Shown here one piece after another: positions 25,979 through 34,262 of a stretch of 59,286 nt of DNA. The notes beneath the pieces are model-generated. The model made no database searches. It worked only from the letters and a program-made list of their open reading frames with translations, and had not been told where the DNA came from. The stretch covers positions 1 through 59,286 of the forward strand of contig JACQTO010000083.1 of assembly GCA_016210745.1 (NCBI GenBank), written 5' to 3'. This stretch comes from Betaproteobacteria bacterium (GTDB lineage: Bacteria > Pseudomonadota > Gammaproteobacteria > Burkholderiales > SG8-39). Numbering within the stretch: position 1 is the first letter of the stretch; each line of letters starts with the position of its first letter. The position numbers and the translations under genes are program-made.

Positions 25979-27025
25979 ATGTCGAATAGCGTGGAGACCA
26001 TGCGCTGGACGGGCGATGCGCTCGAACTGATCGACCAGCGCCTCCTCCCGTCCAAGCTCGTGTATCAAAGCTGCGGCGATGCGCGTGAGGTGGCCTCTGC
26101 AATCCGCGACATGGTGGTGCGCGGGGCGCCGGCAATAGGCTGCGCGGCGGCCTTTGGCATCGCGCTCGAGGCGCTGCGTCGCAAGGATAATCGCCGTGCC
26201 GACTTCGAGGCGGGGCTAGAGCGCGGCTTTGAAGTGCTCGCGGCAAGCCGGCCCACCGCCGTCAATCTCTTCTGGGCGCTCGACCGCATGCGCGAGGCTT
26301 TGGCGGCGGCGCCCGGTCTTGATCCGCGCCAGGCGGCCGAGTCCCTGGTCGAGGCCGCATTGCTCCTGTATCGCGCGGACATTGCCACCAACCGCGCTAT
26401 AGGCCGCGCCGGCGCCGTGCTGATCCGCAACGGTGCGAGCGTCATGACCCATTGCAATGCCGGTGCGCTCGCTACGGCCGGACACGGCACCGCGCTCGGA
26501 GTGATACGTTCGGCGCGCGACCAGGGCAAGCGCATCTCGGTCATTGCAAACGAAACCCGGCCCTATCTCCAAGGGGCGCGGCTCACGGCCTGGGAGATGG
26601 TGCAGGAGCGAATTCCGGTTACCCTTATCACCGACAACATGGCCGGACATGTGATGCGCATGGGCAAGGTCGATGTGGTCATCGTCGGCGCCGATCGTAT
26701 CGCCGCCAACGGCGATGTCGCCAACAAGATCGGCACCTTTTCTCTGGCGGTGCTCGCTTCGCGCCACGGCATTCCTTTCTATGTGGCGGCCCCGCTCTCT
26801 ACCATTGACATTGCGATTGCCGACGGCAGCGCCATCCCCATCGAGGAGCGCAGCGCATCCGAAGTGACCGGCTATGGCGATATCCGCTGGGCGCCCGAAG
26901 GCGTCTCCGTTTTCAATCCGGCCTTCGATGTGACACCAGCCGAACTGGTGGGCGGCATAGTCACCGAGAAAGGCATCGTCACTCGGCCCGACGCGGGCAA
27001 AATTCGCGATTTGTTCAAGACATGA
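25979..27025 (+). CDS. mtnA: S-methyl-5-thioribose-1-phosphate isomerase
   Basis: Isomerises methylthioribose-1-phosphate to methylthioribulose-1-phosphate in methionine salvage; family members also act on 5-deoxyribose-1-phosphate. eIF2B-like fold. Catalytic Cys159 ([19 protein letters not shown]) and Asp239 ([19 protein letters not shown]) match the known Cys160/Asp240 pair of the Bacillus enzyme. Also [13 protein letters not shown]. 348 residues. No mtnB, mtnC, mtnD, mtnK or mtnP lies in the window; the flanking genes instead encode two aldolases. It leads a tight run with the LsrF-like gene 31 bp downstream. Confidence 0.96.
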   Translation: MSNSVETMRWTGDALELIDQRLLPSKLVYQSCGDAREVASAIRDMVVRGAPAIGCAAAFGIALEALRRKDNRRADFEAGLERGFEVLAASRPTAVNLFWALDRMREALAAAPGLDPRQAAESLVEAALLLYRADIATNRAIGRAGAVLIRNGASVMTHCNAGALATAGHGTALGVIRSARDQGKRISVIANETRPYLQGARLTAWEMVQERIPVTLITDNMAGHVMRMGKVDVVIVGADRIAANGDVANKIGTFSLAVLASRHGIPFYVAAPLSTIDIAIADGSAIPIEERSASEVTGYGDIRWAPEGVSVFNPAFDVTPAELVGGIVTEKGIVTRPDAGKIRDLFKT

Positions 27026-27056
27026 AAATGAAATCTGCATAATCAGGAGTCATCGC

Positions 27057-27953
27057 ATGGCTGATACCGAAGATCTCAAGGAAACCAAGGACTACTATCT
27101 CGATACGCCCGCGAGCCACGAGGGCTTCTACCTCAAGGGCTCTCATCAGCTCGATTGGGGCATGCGCAACCGCCTTGCGCGTATTTTTCGACCCGAGAGC
27201 GCCCGCACGGTCATGCTGGCGATCGACCACGGCTACTTTCTCGGGCCTACGACGGGCCTGGAGCGCGTGGACATGACGATATTGCCTTTATTGCAATACG
27301 CCGACGCCCTCATGTGCACGCGCGGCATCCTGCGCTCGACCATTCCGGCTTCGTTCGGCAATGGTGTCGTTATGCGCTCAAGCGGCGGCGCGAGCACGCT
27401 CATGGAGATGTCGAACGAGCGCATCGCCGTGGACATCGACGACGCGGTGCGCATGAACGTCTCTGCCATGGCAGTACAGGTATTCATCGGAGCCGAATTC
27501 GAAACGCAGACAGTGCACAACATGACGCAACTCGTCGACATGGGCCTGCGCTGCGGCATTCCCACGATGGGTGTGACTGCCGTGGGCAAGAATCTGGTTC
27601 GAGATGCGCGCTACCTGGGGCTCGCATCGCGCATCTGTGCCGAACTGGGCGCGCAGGTCGTGAAAACCTACTACTGCGAACCAGGATTCGAGACGGTAAC
27701 CGCTGCCTGCCCGGTGCCCATCGTCATGGCCGGAGGCAAAAAGCTGCCCGAACTCGAAGCGCTCACCATGGCCTACAATGCCGTCAACCAGGGCGCCGCG
27801 GGCGTGGACATGGGCCGCAATATCTTCCAGTCAGCCGCGCCGGTGGCCATGATCCAGGCAGTGGGCAAGGTTGTGCACGAGCTGATGAAACCCAAGCAGG
27901 CCTACGACTGCTATCTCACGCTCAAGAGCGAGCAGGCGAAAACGCGAAAATAG
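27057..27953 (+). CDS. lsrF: LsrF-like class I aldolase/thiolase (DeoC/FbaB superfamily)
   Basis: A 298-residue TIM-barrel protein that aligns along its length with E. coli LsrF, which cleaves phospho-DPD using acetyl-CoA in autoinducer-2 breakdown. Shared blocks: [56 protein letters not shown] and [14 protein letters not shown]. The Schiff-base lysine Lys203 is in VVKTYY. No lsr transporter, lsrK or lsrR is near, and mtnA is directly upstream, so the natural substrate is more likely a phospho-ketose from the MtnA pathway than AI-2; this is inference. Confidence 0.88.
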   Translation: MADTEDLKETKDYYLDTPASHEGFYLKGSHQLDWGMRNRLARIFRPESARTVMLAIDHGYFLGPTTGLERVDMTILPLLQYADALMCTRGILRSTIPASFGNGVVMRSSGGASTLMEMSNERIAVDIDDAVRMNVSAMAVQVFIGAEFETQTVHNMTQLVDMGLRCGIPTMGVTAVGKNLVRDARYLGLASRICAELGAQVVKTYYCEPGFETVTAACPVPIVMAGGKKLPELEALTMAYNAVNQGAAGVDMGRNIFQSAAPVAMIQAVGKVVHELMKPKQAYDCYLTLKSEQAKTRK

Positions 27954-27970
27954 GCGTATTTGGAGGGACC

Positions 27971-28213
27971 ATGCAAGAAGCCTTGCGAAAGAAAGTCGAT
28001 GAGATCATTGGCGGCATGCAATGTCCCAAGGCGTTCAAGTGCGTCGACTCCGGTTTCGAGCTTCTATGCAAGGCCAAGGACCAGGGCTTACCCGGTTATT
28101 TGAACTGCCTTGAAGATGAACCCCACGGTTGTTCTTTTGCACTGCCCTTCGGCTACGGTCATTTGTGTCGCTGCCCGTTGCGCGTCTACATAGCCAAGAC
28201 ATTGGGGAAATAG
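27971..28213 (+). CDS. Small conserved Cys-rich protein (80 aa)
   Basis: An 80-residue protein starting MQEALRKKVDEIIGGMQCP with seven cysteines, at 18, 24, 33, 46, 54, 66 and 68, spread over CPKAFKCVDSGFELLCKAKD, LNCLED, GCSFALPFG, and CRCPLRVYIAK. I recall similar small proteins in other bacteria, without assigned function. The Cys spacing could bind a metal or an Fe-S cluster. It begins 17 bp after the LsrF-like gene with a good TGGAGGG site and is likely co-transcribed with mtnA. Confidence 0.78.
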   Translation: MQEALRKKVDEIIGGMQCPKAFKCVDSGFELLCKAKDQGLPGYLNCLEDEPHGCSFALPFGYGHLCRCPLRVYIAKTLGK

Positions 28214-28263
28214 CCGGCGAATGCGGCGGCCTTTACGTCGAGCGGTAGCTAGACCGCGGGCGG

Positions 28264-28776
28264 CTACTTCGTGACGATCGGCCGCGCGGATGTCGTGAAC
28301 GCGAGCGAGCGAGTGCCCAGGACCTCGGCATGCACCGCCTCCACGATCGGCGGGTTCGCAGGCGATCCCGCGTCCCAGGAAATCAGGAAATTCGCGCCCG
28401 AGCCTCCGGCGGAGTCGCTTTTCGGGATGAAGACTTCGTGCGTTCCCAGGGGCCGAATTGTCACAGGCGCCGGCAGGAATTGCCTAAGCTTGCGCCCATC
28501 GGTGTCGTAGTACTGCGCCGATGTCACGCGAATGCCCTGGTGGGGGTCGGTATTGCGTATGCTCACCAGCGCCGACAGCAGCAGCATTCTCGGTGCATCG
28601 TCCCTTCCGGGATCTCCGTACCAGATATGCGAATAGATCGGCAGGTAGAGCGTCTGTCCTGTCGAGAGCGGTGGCGCCGATTGCCCAAAGCTCGGAGCAC
28701 TGGCGGCAAGAAGAAGCAGCAGCGCAAGCCTTCCCCAAGTCGCCCCTTTCAGAGTCCTGTCCGATCTCCCCCACAC
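28264..28776 (-). CDS. DUF3124 family exported protein
   Basis: A 170-residue protein with a signal peptide (LALLLLLAASAPSFGQ). The conserved DUF3124 pattern is visible as GQTLYLPIYSHIWYGD, VSIRNTDPHQGIRVTSAQYYDTDGR, PLGTHEVFIP and GGSGANFLISWDA, PPIVEAVHAE. The family is periplasmic, of unknown function. It converges on the Cys-rich gene with 50 bp between them. Start ATG at 28776; a slightly internal start is possible since the charged N-terminus is long for a signal peptide. Confidence 0.88.
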   Translation of the reverse strand: MWGRSDRTLKGATWGRLALLLLLAASAPSFGQSAPPLSTGQTLYLPIYSHIWYGDPGRDDAPRMLLLSALVSIRNTDPHQGIRVTSAQYYDTDGRKLRQFLPAPVTIRPLGTHEVFIPKSDSAGGSGANFLISWDAGSPANPPIVEAVHAEVLGTRSLAFTTSARPIVTK

Positions 28777-28804
28777 GATTGGCGCCTCCTATGCTCCGGT
28801 GTGC

Positions 28805-29401
28805 TTATACGGGCCGTCTCTCTGCCAGTGCCTGTGCCAGAGTTCCGCTGTCCACGTACTCCAGTTCGCCGCCGACGGGTATGCCGCGCGCGATGCGCGT
28901 CACCTTCAAATCGCGCCCCTTGAACAGCTCGCCGATGTAATGGGCCGTGGCCTCGCCTTCGTTCGTAAAATTCGTCGCCACGATCAATTCCCTCACCACA
29001 CCGTCCAAGGCGCGTCGCTGCAACACGTCGAGCCCGATTTCCTTTGGACCGATGCCATCGAGCGGCGAGAGCCTGCCCATGAGAACAAAGTAAAGCCCGC
29101 TGAACGCAAGCGTTTGCTCCATCATGAGCAGATCGGCCGGAGTCTCGACGACGCACAGGAGTGCTGCATCGCGCCTGGAGGAGGCGCATAGCGCGCATAA
29201 CGTCTCCTCGGTGAAACTGTTGCACTTGGCGCAGCGGCGTATCGTCTGCATCGCCCTGCCCAGCGCCGTCGCAAGCCTTTGCGCGCCGGCCCGGTCGTGC
29301 TGCAGCAGATGGTATGCCATGCGCTGTGCAGCCTTGGGCCCGACGCCCGGAAGGCAGCGCAGCGCTTCCATCAGTTCTTCGAGCGATGAGGGGGGATTCA
29401 T
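28805..29401 (-). CDS. recR: Recombination mediator RecR
   Basis: Zinc-finger and Toprim protein of the RecFOR pathway that loads RecA at gaps. Helix-hairpin-helix [17 protein letters not shown], zinc ligands Cys57, Cys60, Cys69 and Cys72, and the Toprim segment [14 protein letters not shown] are present. Length 198 is normal. It lies downstream of ybaB in the usual dnaX-ybaB-recR order, but here a repeat element of ~245 bp (29409-29652) separates ybaB from recR. Confidence 0.96.
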   Translation of the reverse strand: MNPPSSLEELMEALRCLPGVGPKAAQRMAYHLLQHDRAGAQRLATALGRAMQTIRRCAKCNSFTEETLCALCASSRRDAALLCVVETPADLLMMEQTLAFSGLYFVLMGRLSPLDGIGPKEIGLDVLQRRALDGVVRELIVATNFTNEGEATAHYIGELFKGRDLKVTRIARGIPVGGELEYVDSGTLAQALAERRPV

Positions 29402-29408
29402 GACTGCA

Positions 29409-29652
29409 GGATTTAGGATTGAGGACTTAGTCTCTTACAAGCGTACTGTTGACAGAGTTGGCGAAGATTCGGTTTCCAAATTCGTCTCCCCTTTTCGTGC
29501 AGTTGCGTGCAACTGCACGAAAAGGGGAGATTGATAGACGGCAAAACCAGCTTCACTGGTTCCGGCTCGTCCGGCTTAGGATTTGGGGAAAGACAGCCGC
29601 GCGCAACGCGGCCGCTCAATCCTAGATCCTCAATCCTGATTCCTCAATCCTG
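29409..29652 (-). repeat. Structured intergenic element, copy A (ybaB-recR gap)
   Basis: Non-coding element bounded by inverted GGATTTAGGATTGAGGA-like ends (29409-29425; complementary CCTCAATCC-rich tail 29617-29652). Its core has a perfect 22-bp inverted repeat: arms at 29485-29506 and 29509-29530 with CTCCCC outer and TTTTCGTGCAGTTGC inner parts. It is followed by a second helix AACCAG/CTGGTT (29545-29550, 29556-29561) and a CCGG-CCGG helix (29562-29574). The same layout occurs at 41863-42090 and, inverted, at 54897-55035. Strand is arbitrary. Confidence 0.88.
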
Positions 29653-29654
29653 CC

Positions 29655-29984
29655 CTAAAAGGGCAGCTTCATTCCAGGCGGCAGGCCCAGGCCGGAAGTG
29701 AATCCGGCCATTTTCTCCTGCACCGTCGCCTCCACCTTTCGCACAGCGTCATTGACCGCCGCGGCGACGAGATCCTCGAGCATGTCCTTATCGTCGGCGA
29801 GCAACGACGGATCGATTGCGATTCGTTTGACGTCATGCTTGCAGGTCATCACGACCTTTACCAGGCCTGCGCCTGCCTGTCCCTCGACTTCGACCGTCGC
29901 AAGCTGCTCCTGCATCTTGCGCATGTTGTCCTGCATCTGCTGCGCCTGCTTCATCAGTCCGGCAAGCTGGCCTTTGTTGATCAT
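29655..29984 (-). CDS. ybaB: Nucleoid-associated protein YbaB/EbfC
   Basis: A 109-residue YbaB/EbfC-family DNA-binding protein beginning [25 protein letters not shown], with a Met/Gln-rich coiled start and the conserved [26 protein letters not shown]. It follows dnaX by 10 bp, the canonical pairing. The ribosome site AGGAG precedes the ATG. The C-terminal PPGMKLPF is typical of the family. Confidence 0.96.
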   Translation of the reverse strand: MINKGQLAGLMKQAQQMQDNMRKMQEQLATVEVEGQAGAGLVKVVMTCKHDVKRIAIDPSLLADDKDMLEDLVAAAVNDAVRKVEATVQEKMAGFTSGLGLPPGMKLPF

Positions 29985-29993
29985 GGTTTGCTC

Positions 29994-31517
29994 CTACTGA
30001 ACGGGTTTGATCGACGAGGTGACTATCGTCGCATCGAAATGCTCGATCAGGTCGCGCACGAACGCGTCCTTGCCGATGGCCGAGGCGGCACGCTCCTGTG
30101 CGGTATCGCCACGGACACTTCCAATCTGGACCGACAGCCGAACCGCCTTGCCCAGGCGCTCCGCCAGTGCCGCCTGAAGCTTGTCTTTGTAGGGCTTCTC
30201 GGTCAGATGCTTTGCCGTTGGCGCGATGCTGAGGGTCATCACCTCGCCGTCGAAGCTCTTCAGTTCGCTCTGCTGTGCAAGCTGCTTGGCAAGGCCACTG
30301 ACGCTGAGCTGCCGCGCGAGGTTCGGCCAATCGCCGTCGAAAGCAACTGCCTGCTTAGGCATCGTGGGCGCGGGCCCCGCCGTCCTTGTCCCCGAAGCCG
30401 CCTTGGCGGCGGGCTCGGGGGCTCTCCCCCGCTCCTCGGGGCGGAATGCAATCATGCGCAACAGGCTCATGGTGAAGCCTGCATAGTCGTCCGGTGCGAG
30501 CGGCAGGTCCTGTCTTCCATGGACCGCTATCTGGTAATGAAGCTGCACTTCCTCCGCGTCCAGCCGCTGTGCCAGCGCAAGCAAGCGGTCCCGGTGCGGG
30601 AGGTCCTCGGCCAGCGCCTCGGGCGCAGTCTGCGCCAGCGCGACCCGGTGCAACAAGCTCGCCAGTTCCTGCAATGCGCCGTCGAACGAAAGGTTGCGCG
30701 CCTCCATGTCGTCCGCAACCGCAAGCGCGGCACGGGCGTCGCCCGCGGCAATCGCATCGAGTATCGCATATAGATAGCCGTCGTCGACCGTCCCGAGCAT
30801 GGCGCGCACCGCCGCCCTGCTTACATTGCCGCCCGAATAAGCTGTCGCCTGGTCCAGCAGCGACAGCGCATCGCGCATGCTTCCGCGCGCCGAGGCAGCG
30901 ATGAGACTGAGGGCCTCGCCTTCGACTGGAATACTCTCTTCCTGTGCGACGCGTTTCAGATGCAGCGTGATCGCCGATGCGGGCACCTGCTTGAGGTTGA
31001 ACTGCAGACAGCGCGACAACACCGTGACCGGAATCTTCTGCGGATCGGTGGTCGCGAGCACGAATTTGATGTGCTCGGGCGGTTCCTCCAGAGTCTTGAG
31101 CATCGAATTGAACGCCGAGGTCGAAAGCATGTGCACCTCGTCGATCACGTAGACCTTGAAGCGGCCGCGCGTGGGAGAATAGACCGCGTTCTCCAGGAGC
31201 TGGCGCATCTCGTCCACTTTGGTATTGGTGGCGGCGTCGACCTCGATCAGATCGACGAAACGGCCGCTGTCGATCTCGACGCACGCCGAGCATTGGCCGC
31301 AGGGCGTGGCGCTGATGCCGGTCTCGCAATTGAGTGCCTTGGCGAGAATTCTTGCCAAGGTGGTCTTGCCCACCCCGCGCGTGCCGGTAAACAGATAGGC
31401 ATGGTGCAGTCGGTTGTGATCGAGCGCGTGCGTGAGCGCGCGCACCACATGTTCCTGCCCGACCAGCGACTCGAAAGTCCGCGGCCGCCACTTACGGGCG
31501 AGTACTTGGTAGGTCAT
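29994..31517 (-). CDS. dnaX: DNA polymerase III subunit tau/gamma
   Basis: Clamp-loader ATPase. P-loop GTRGVGKTT with Lys51, zinc ligands Cys64, Cys73, Cys76 and Cys79, DEVHMLS Walker B, and the sensor SRC in LSRCLQF. The 507-residue length is shorter than E. coli tau (643), with an Ala/Pro-rich linker at 355-380 and a divergent C-terminus. I found no A-AAA-AAG slippery heptamer of the E. coli kind, so the gamma form by that frameshift is not expected. ATG start. Confidence 0.96.
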   Translation of the reverse strand: MTYQVLARKWRPRTFESLVGQEHVVRALTHALDHNRLHHAYLFTGTRGVGKTTLARILAKALNCETGISATPCGQCSACVEIDSGRFVDLIEVDAATNTKVDEMRQLLENAVYSPTRGRFKVYVIDEVHMLSTSAFNSMLKTLEEPPEHIKFVLATTDPQKIPVTVLSRCLQFNLKQVPASAITLHLKRVAQEESIPVEGEALSLIAASARGSMRDALSLLDQATAYSGGNVSRAAVRAMLGTVDDGYLYAILDAIAAGDARAALAVADDMEARNLSFDGALQELASLLHRVALAQTAPEALAEDLPHRDRLLALAQRLDAEEVQLHYQIAVHGRQDLPLAPDDYAGFTMSLLRMIAFRPEERGRAPEPAAKAASGTRTAGPAPTMPKQAVAFDGDWPNLARQLSVSGLAKQLAQQSELKSFDGEVMTLSIAPTAKHLTEKPYKDKLQAALAERLGKAVRLSVQIGSVRGDTAQERAASAIGKDAFVRDLIEHFDATIVTSSIKPVQ

Positions 31518-31535
31518 TCAGTGAATTTTAGCGGA

Positions 31536-31616
31536 GGATTGAGGATTCGGGATCCGGGATTCAGGGAACGGCAGAAACATCACTCGGTCTTGCTTTCCCT
31601 GAATCCTGAATCCTGA
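31536..31616. repeat. Mini inverted-repeat element with GGATTCAGGATTC ends
   Basis: An 81-nt inverted repeat between dnaX and the SRP RNA. The left arm has repeated GGATT units (GGATTGAGGATTCGGGAT, then GGGATTCAGGGAA), and the right arm is TTCCCTGAATCCTGAATCC. The GGATT heptad ends resemble those bounding copies A and B of the larger element, but the central conserved hairpin is absent. Confidence 0.7.
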
Positions 31617-31624
31617 AGTTAATT

Positions 31625-31720
31625 GGCGAGCCCTAACCCCGGCACTTGCAGTAAGTAGCTGTGGCTGCTTCCTTCCGGACCTGACCAGGTTCACCACGCT
31701 GCAATGCGGGGAGGCCCGCC
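31625..31720 (-). ncRNA. ffs: 4.5S signal recognition particle RNA (small bacterial SRP RNA)
   Basis: Reading the minus strand, the highly conserved domain IV core GGTCAGGTCCGGAAGGAAGC is present with the flanking helix, and the ends GGCGGGCC and GGGCTCGCC pair to close a ~96-nt hairpin. This is the RNA scaffold for Ffh in co-translational membrane targeting. Location next to dnaX is common in Betaproteobacteria. Ends are estimated from the closing stem. Confidence 0.95.
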
Positions 31721-31758
31721 GGCGGCGAGTTTAGCACGGACGCAGAGCGCCCCGCGGA

Positions 31759-34251
31759 TCATTCGTCGGTCCGGGGCTTGACCGGTACGCGCAGCGCCGT
31801 AGGCTTCAGCTTATCCGGCAGCACGCGGCCCATGCGGGCGCGATGCCCCAGGTAATGCTCGAGCTTGGCGCCGGAGATCTCGATTTCCTTTTCCCTCCCG
31901 CCTCGCCCTATGCCCTGCACGGTGAGCGAGCGGCCCGCGAGGATGGCCACGCCGACCAATTTTTCGCCGGTGTCGAGCCCCATGACAATGACGCCGCGGC
32001 CGCGCGCGAGCTGCCGCAATTCGGCGATGTCGAACACGAGCAGCCGCCCTTCGCCGGCCAACGCGGCAACGCGGTTCCCCGGCGCCTCATCGTACACAAA
32101 CGGCGCAAGCGGGGTTTCCCCCTCCTCTATCGTCATGAACTCGCGCCCAGCGCGCCGCGTGGAAAGCATGTCGGAAAGCTTGGTCAGAAAGCCGTAGCCG
32201 CCGCTCGATGCGACCAACACCGTCGCCTCCGGCTTGCCGGCCAGGCAGTGCATGATCTTGGCCCCGTCCTGCAAATCGACCAGGGACGAGGCCGGCGCAC
32301 CGTCCCCCCGCGCCGGAGGCAGGTCGCCTGCCTGGACGGTGTAGGCGCGTCCGCGCGAATCGAGGAAGACCACCGGATCGACCGTGCGGCAGGCGATGAG
32401 CGCGCCCAGCGCGTCGCCCTCCTTGAACGAGAGCGTTGCCGGATCCACGTCCCAGCCTTGGCGCGCGCGCACCCAGCCGTTGCGAGAGAAAATGACCGTC
32501 ACCGGTTCGTCGATCACGGGCGTTTCGACAATCGCCTTCTCCGATTCCTCGATCACGGTGCGGCGCTTGTCGCCGAACATCTTGGCATCGGCCTCGATCT
32601 CGCCGATCACCAGTTCCTCGAGCACCTTGCGCTTGGCGAGCGTCCTCTCCAGCCCCTTGCATTCCTTGCGCAATTCCTCCAATTCCTTCTCCAGCTTGAT
32701 GTGCTCGAGCTTGGCCAGTTGCCGCAACCGGATCTCCAGGATATCGTCGGCTTGCCGCTCTGTGAGCTTGAACGCCTTGATCAGATCCGCCTTGGGCTCG
32801 TCGGCATTACGGATGATCCTGATCACCTTGTCGACGTTCAAGAGGACGATCATCCGCCCTTCGAGGACGTGAATGCGATCCAAGCCGCGCTCGAGCTTGA
32901 ACTTGGTCCGCCTCGTGACTGTAGCGAAACGGAAACCCAGCCATTCGGCCAGAATGTCCTTCAGGTTCTTGCCCGCCGGCCGGCCGTCCAGACCTACCAG
33001 CACGAGGTTGATCGAGACGTTGGCCTCCATGCCGGTCTTGGCGAGCAACAGATTCACGAACTCCTGCTCGTCGATGCGCGAGGTTTTGGGCTCGAAAACC
33101 AGGCGCACCGGATGGGCGCGGTCGGACTCGTCGCGTGCCTTGTCCAGCATCGACAGCATCAACTGCTTCTCCCGCTGCTGATCGGGCGTAAGCGATTTCT
33201 TTCCCGGCTTGGGCTGCGGGTTGGTGATCGCCTCGACTTCCTCCAGCACCTTTTTCGAAGACGTACCCGGCGGAAGCTCGTACACGACCACCTGCCATTG
33301 GCCGCGCGCGAGCCGCTCCACGATCCAGCGCGAGCGCACGCGGACCGACCCGCGTCCCGCCGAATACGCCTCACGCATTTCAGCGCGCGGCGTGATGATC
33401 TGTCCGCCGCCGGGGAAGTCCGGGCCCTTGATGTATTTCATCAGCCCGGCGAGGCTCAGGTCAGGGTCACGGATGAGAGCGATCGCGGCATTTGCCACTT
33501 CGTTCAGGTTGTGGCTCGGAATCTCCGTTGCCATGCCCACGGCGATGCCCGATGCACCGTTCAGCAGCGCGACCGGGAGCCTCGCGGGCAGAATCTGCGG
33601 TTCCGAAAGGCTGCCGTCGTAGTTGGGCGCGAAGTCCACCGTGCCGCTGTCCAGCTCGGAGAGCAGCACGTCGGCAAAACGTGTCAAGCGCGCCTCGGTG
33701 TAGCGCATCGCCGCGGGATCGTCGCCGTCGCGCGAGCCGAAATTGCCTTCGCCGTCGACCAGCGGGTAACGCATGGTGAAATCCTGCGCGATGCGCACCA
33801 GCGCGTCGTACACGGACGCGTCGCCATGCGGATGAAACTTGCCCAGCACGTCGCCGACTACCCGCGCGGATTTCTTGCGCGGTGTGCCGGCGCGGCCGCC
33901 CATATCCCACATGGCGTACAGAATGCGGGCCTGCACCGGCTTCTGCCCATCGCCGACCCGCGGTAAGGCCCGGTCCTTCACCGTGGCGATCGCGTACTGC
34001 AGGTACTGCGTCGAGGCATAGCGGCCGAGCGGGAGCGAATCGCCGAGTTCGCCGGAGATCGGCGCGAAATGCGGCGGCAGAGTCCCGCGGCCTCCGGCTG
34101 GAGGCGCCGGCGACTGCGGCCCGGCCCCCCCGCGGGCTCGGCCGGCGGGCGCATCGCCCGGCGCATCAGCAGGCGATGCGTGCTTTGCCGCCTGCGCGGC
34201 CTCGGCCACGGCGACTTCGGCCATATCGAACAACTCTCGTTGATTACCCAT
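31759..34251 (-). CDS. parC: DNA topoisomerase IV subunit A
   Basis: Catalytic subunit of the type IIA topoisomerase that decatenates chromosomes. The QRDR block [11 protein letters not shown] and active tyrosine in [10 protein letters not shown] are present, as is [19 protein letters not shown]. The start at 34251 ([13 protein letters not shown]) has an AGGT site and lies 12 bp after the parE stop; longer frames are unsupported. The protein has an unusual ~60-residue Ala/Pro/Gly-rich N-terminal stretch ([12 protein letters not shown]...) before the conserved [13 protein letters not shown]. 830 residues. The C-terminal beta-pinwheel region is short. Confidence 0.96.
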   Translation of the reverse strand: MGNQRELFDMAEVAVAEAAQAAKHASPADAPGDAPAGRARGGAGPQSPAPPAGGRGTLPPHFAPISGELGDSLPLGRYASTQYLQYAIATVKDRALPRVGDGQKPVQARILYAMWDMGGRAGTPRKKSARVVGDVLGKFHPHGDASVYDALVRIAQDFTMRYPLVDGEGNFGSRDGDDPAAMRYTEARLTRFADVLLSELDSGTVDFAPNYDGSLSEPQILPARLPVALLNGASGIAVGMATEIPSHNLNEVANAAIALIRDPDLSLAGLMKYIKGPDFPGGGQIITPRAEMREAYSAGRGSVRVRSRWIVERLARGQWQVVVYELPPGTSSKKVLEEVEAITNPQPKPGKKSLTPDQQREKQLMLSMLDKARDESDRAHPVRLVFEPKTSRIDEQEFVNLLLAKTGMEANVSINLVLVGLDGRPAGKNLKDILAEWLGFRFATVTRRTKFKLERGLDRIHVLEGRMIVLLNVDKVIRIIRNADEPKADLIKAFKLTERQADDILEIRLRQLAKLEHIKLEKELEELRKECKGLERTLAKRKVLEELVIGEIEADAKMFGDKRRTVIEESEKAIVETPVIDEPVTVIFSRNGWVRARQGWDVDPATLSFKEGDALGALIACRTVDPVVFLDSRGRAYTVQAGDLPPARGDGAPASSLVDLQDGAKIMHCLAGKPEATVLVASSGGYGFLTKLSDMLSTRRAGREFMTIEEGETPLAPFVYDEAPGNRVAALAGEGRLLVFDIAELRQLARGRGVIVMGLDTGEKLVGVAILAGRSLTVQGIGRGGREKEIEISGAKLEHYLGHRARMGRVLPDKLKPTALRVPVKPRTDE

Positions 34252-34262
34252 GCCGCACCTTT

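Noticed and set aside
27057-27953. Assigning the gene to AI-2 degradation
   Set aside because: Despite similarity to LsrF there is no lsr gene nearby, and the mtnA link is stronger.
29994-31517. Programmed frameshift for a gamma form of dnaX
   Set aside because: No A-rich slippery heptamer or following stem was seen, so only the tau form is annotated.
31843-33966. A 707-codon open frame antisense to parC
   Set aside because: Its protein is Leu/Gln/His/Asp-rich without motifs, lies fully opposite a clear parC and is a GC-codon shadow.
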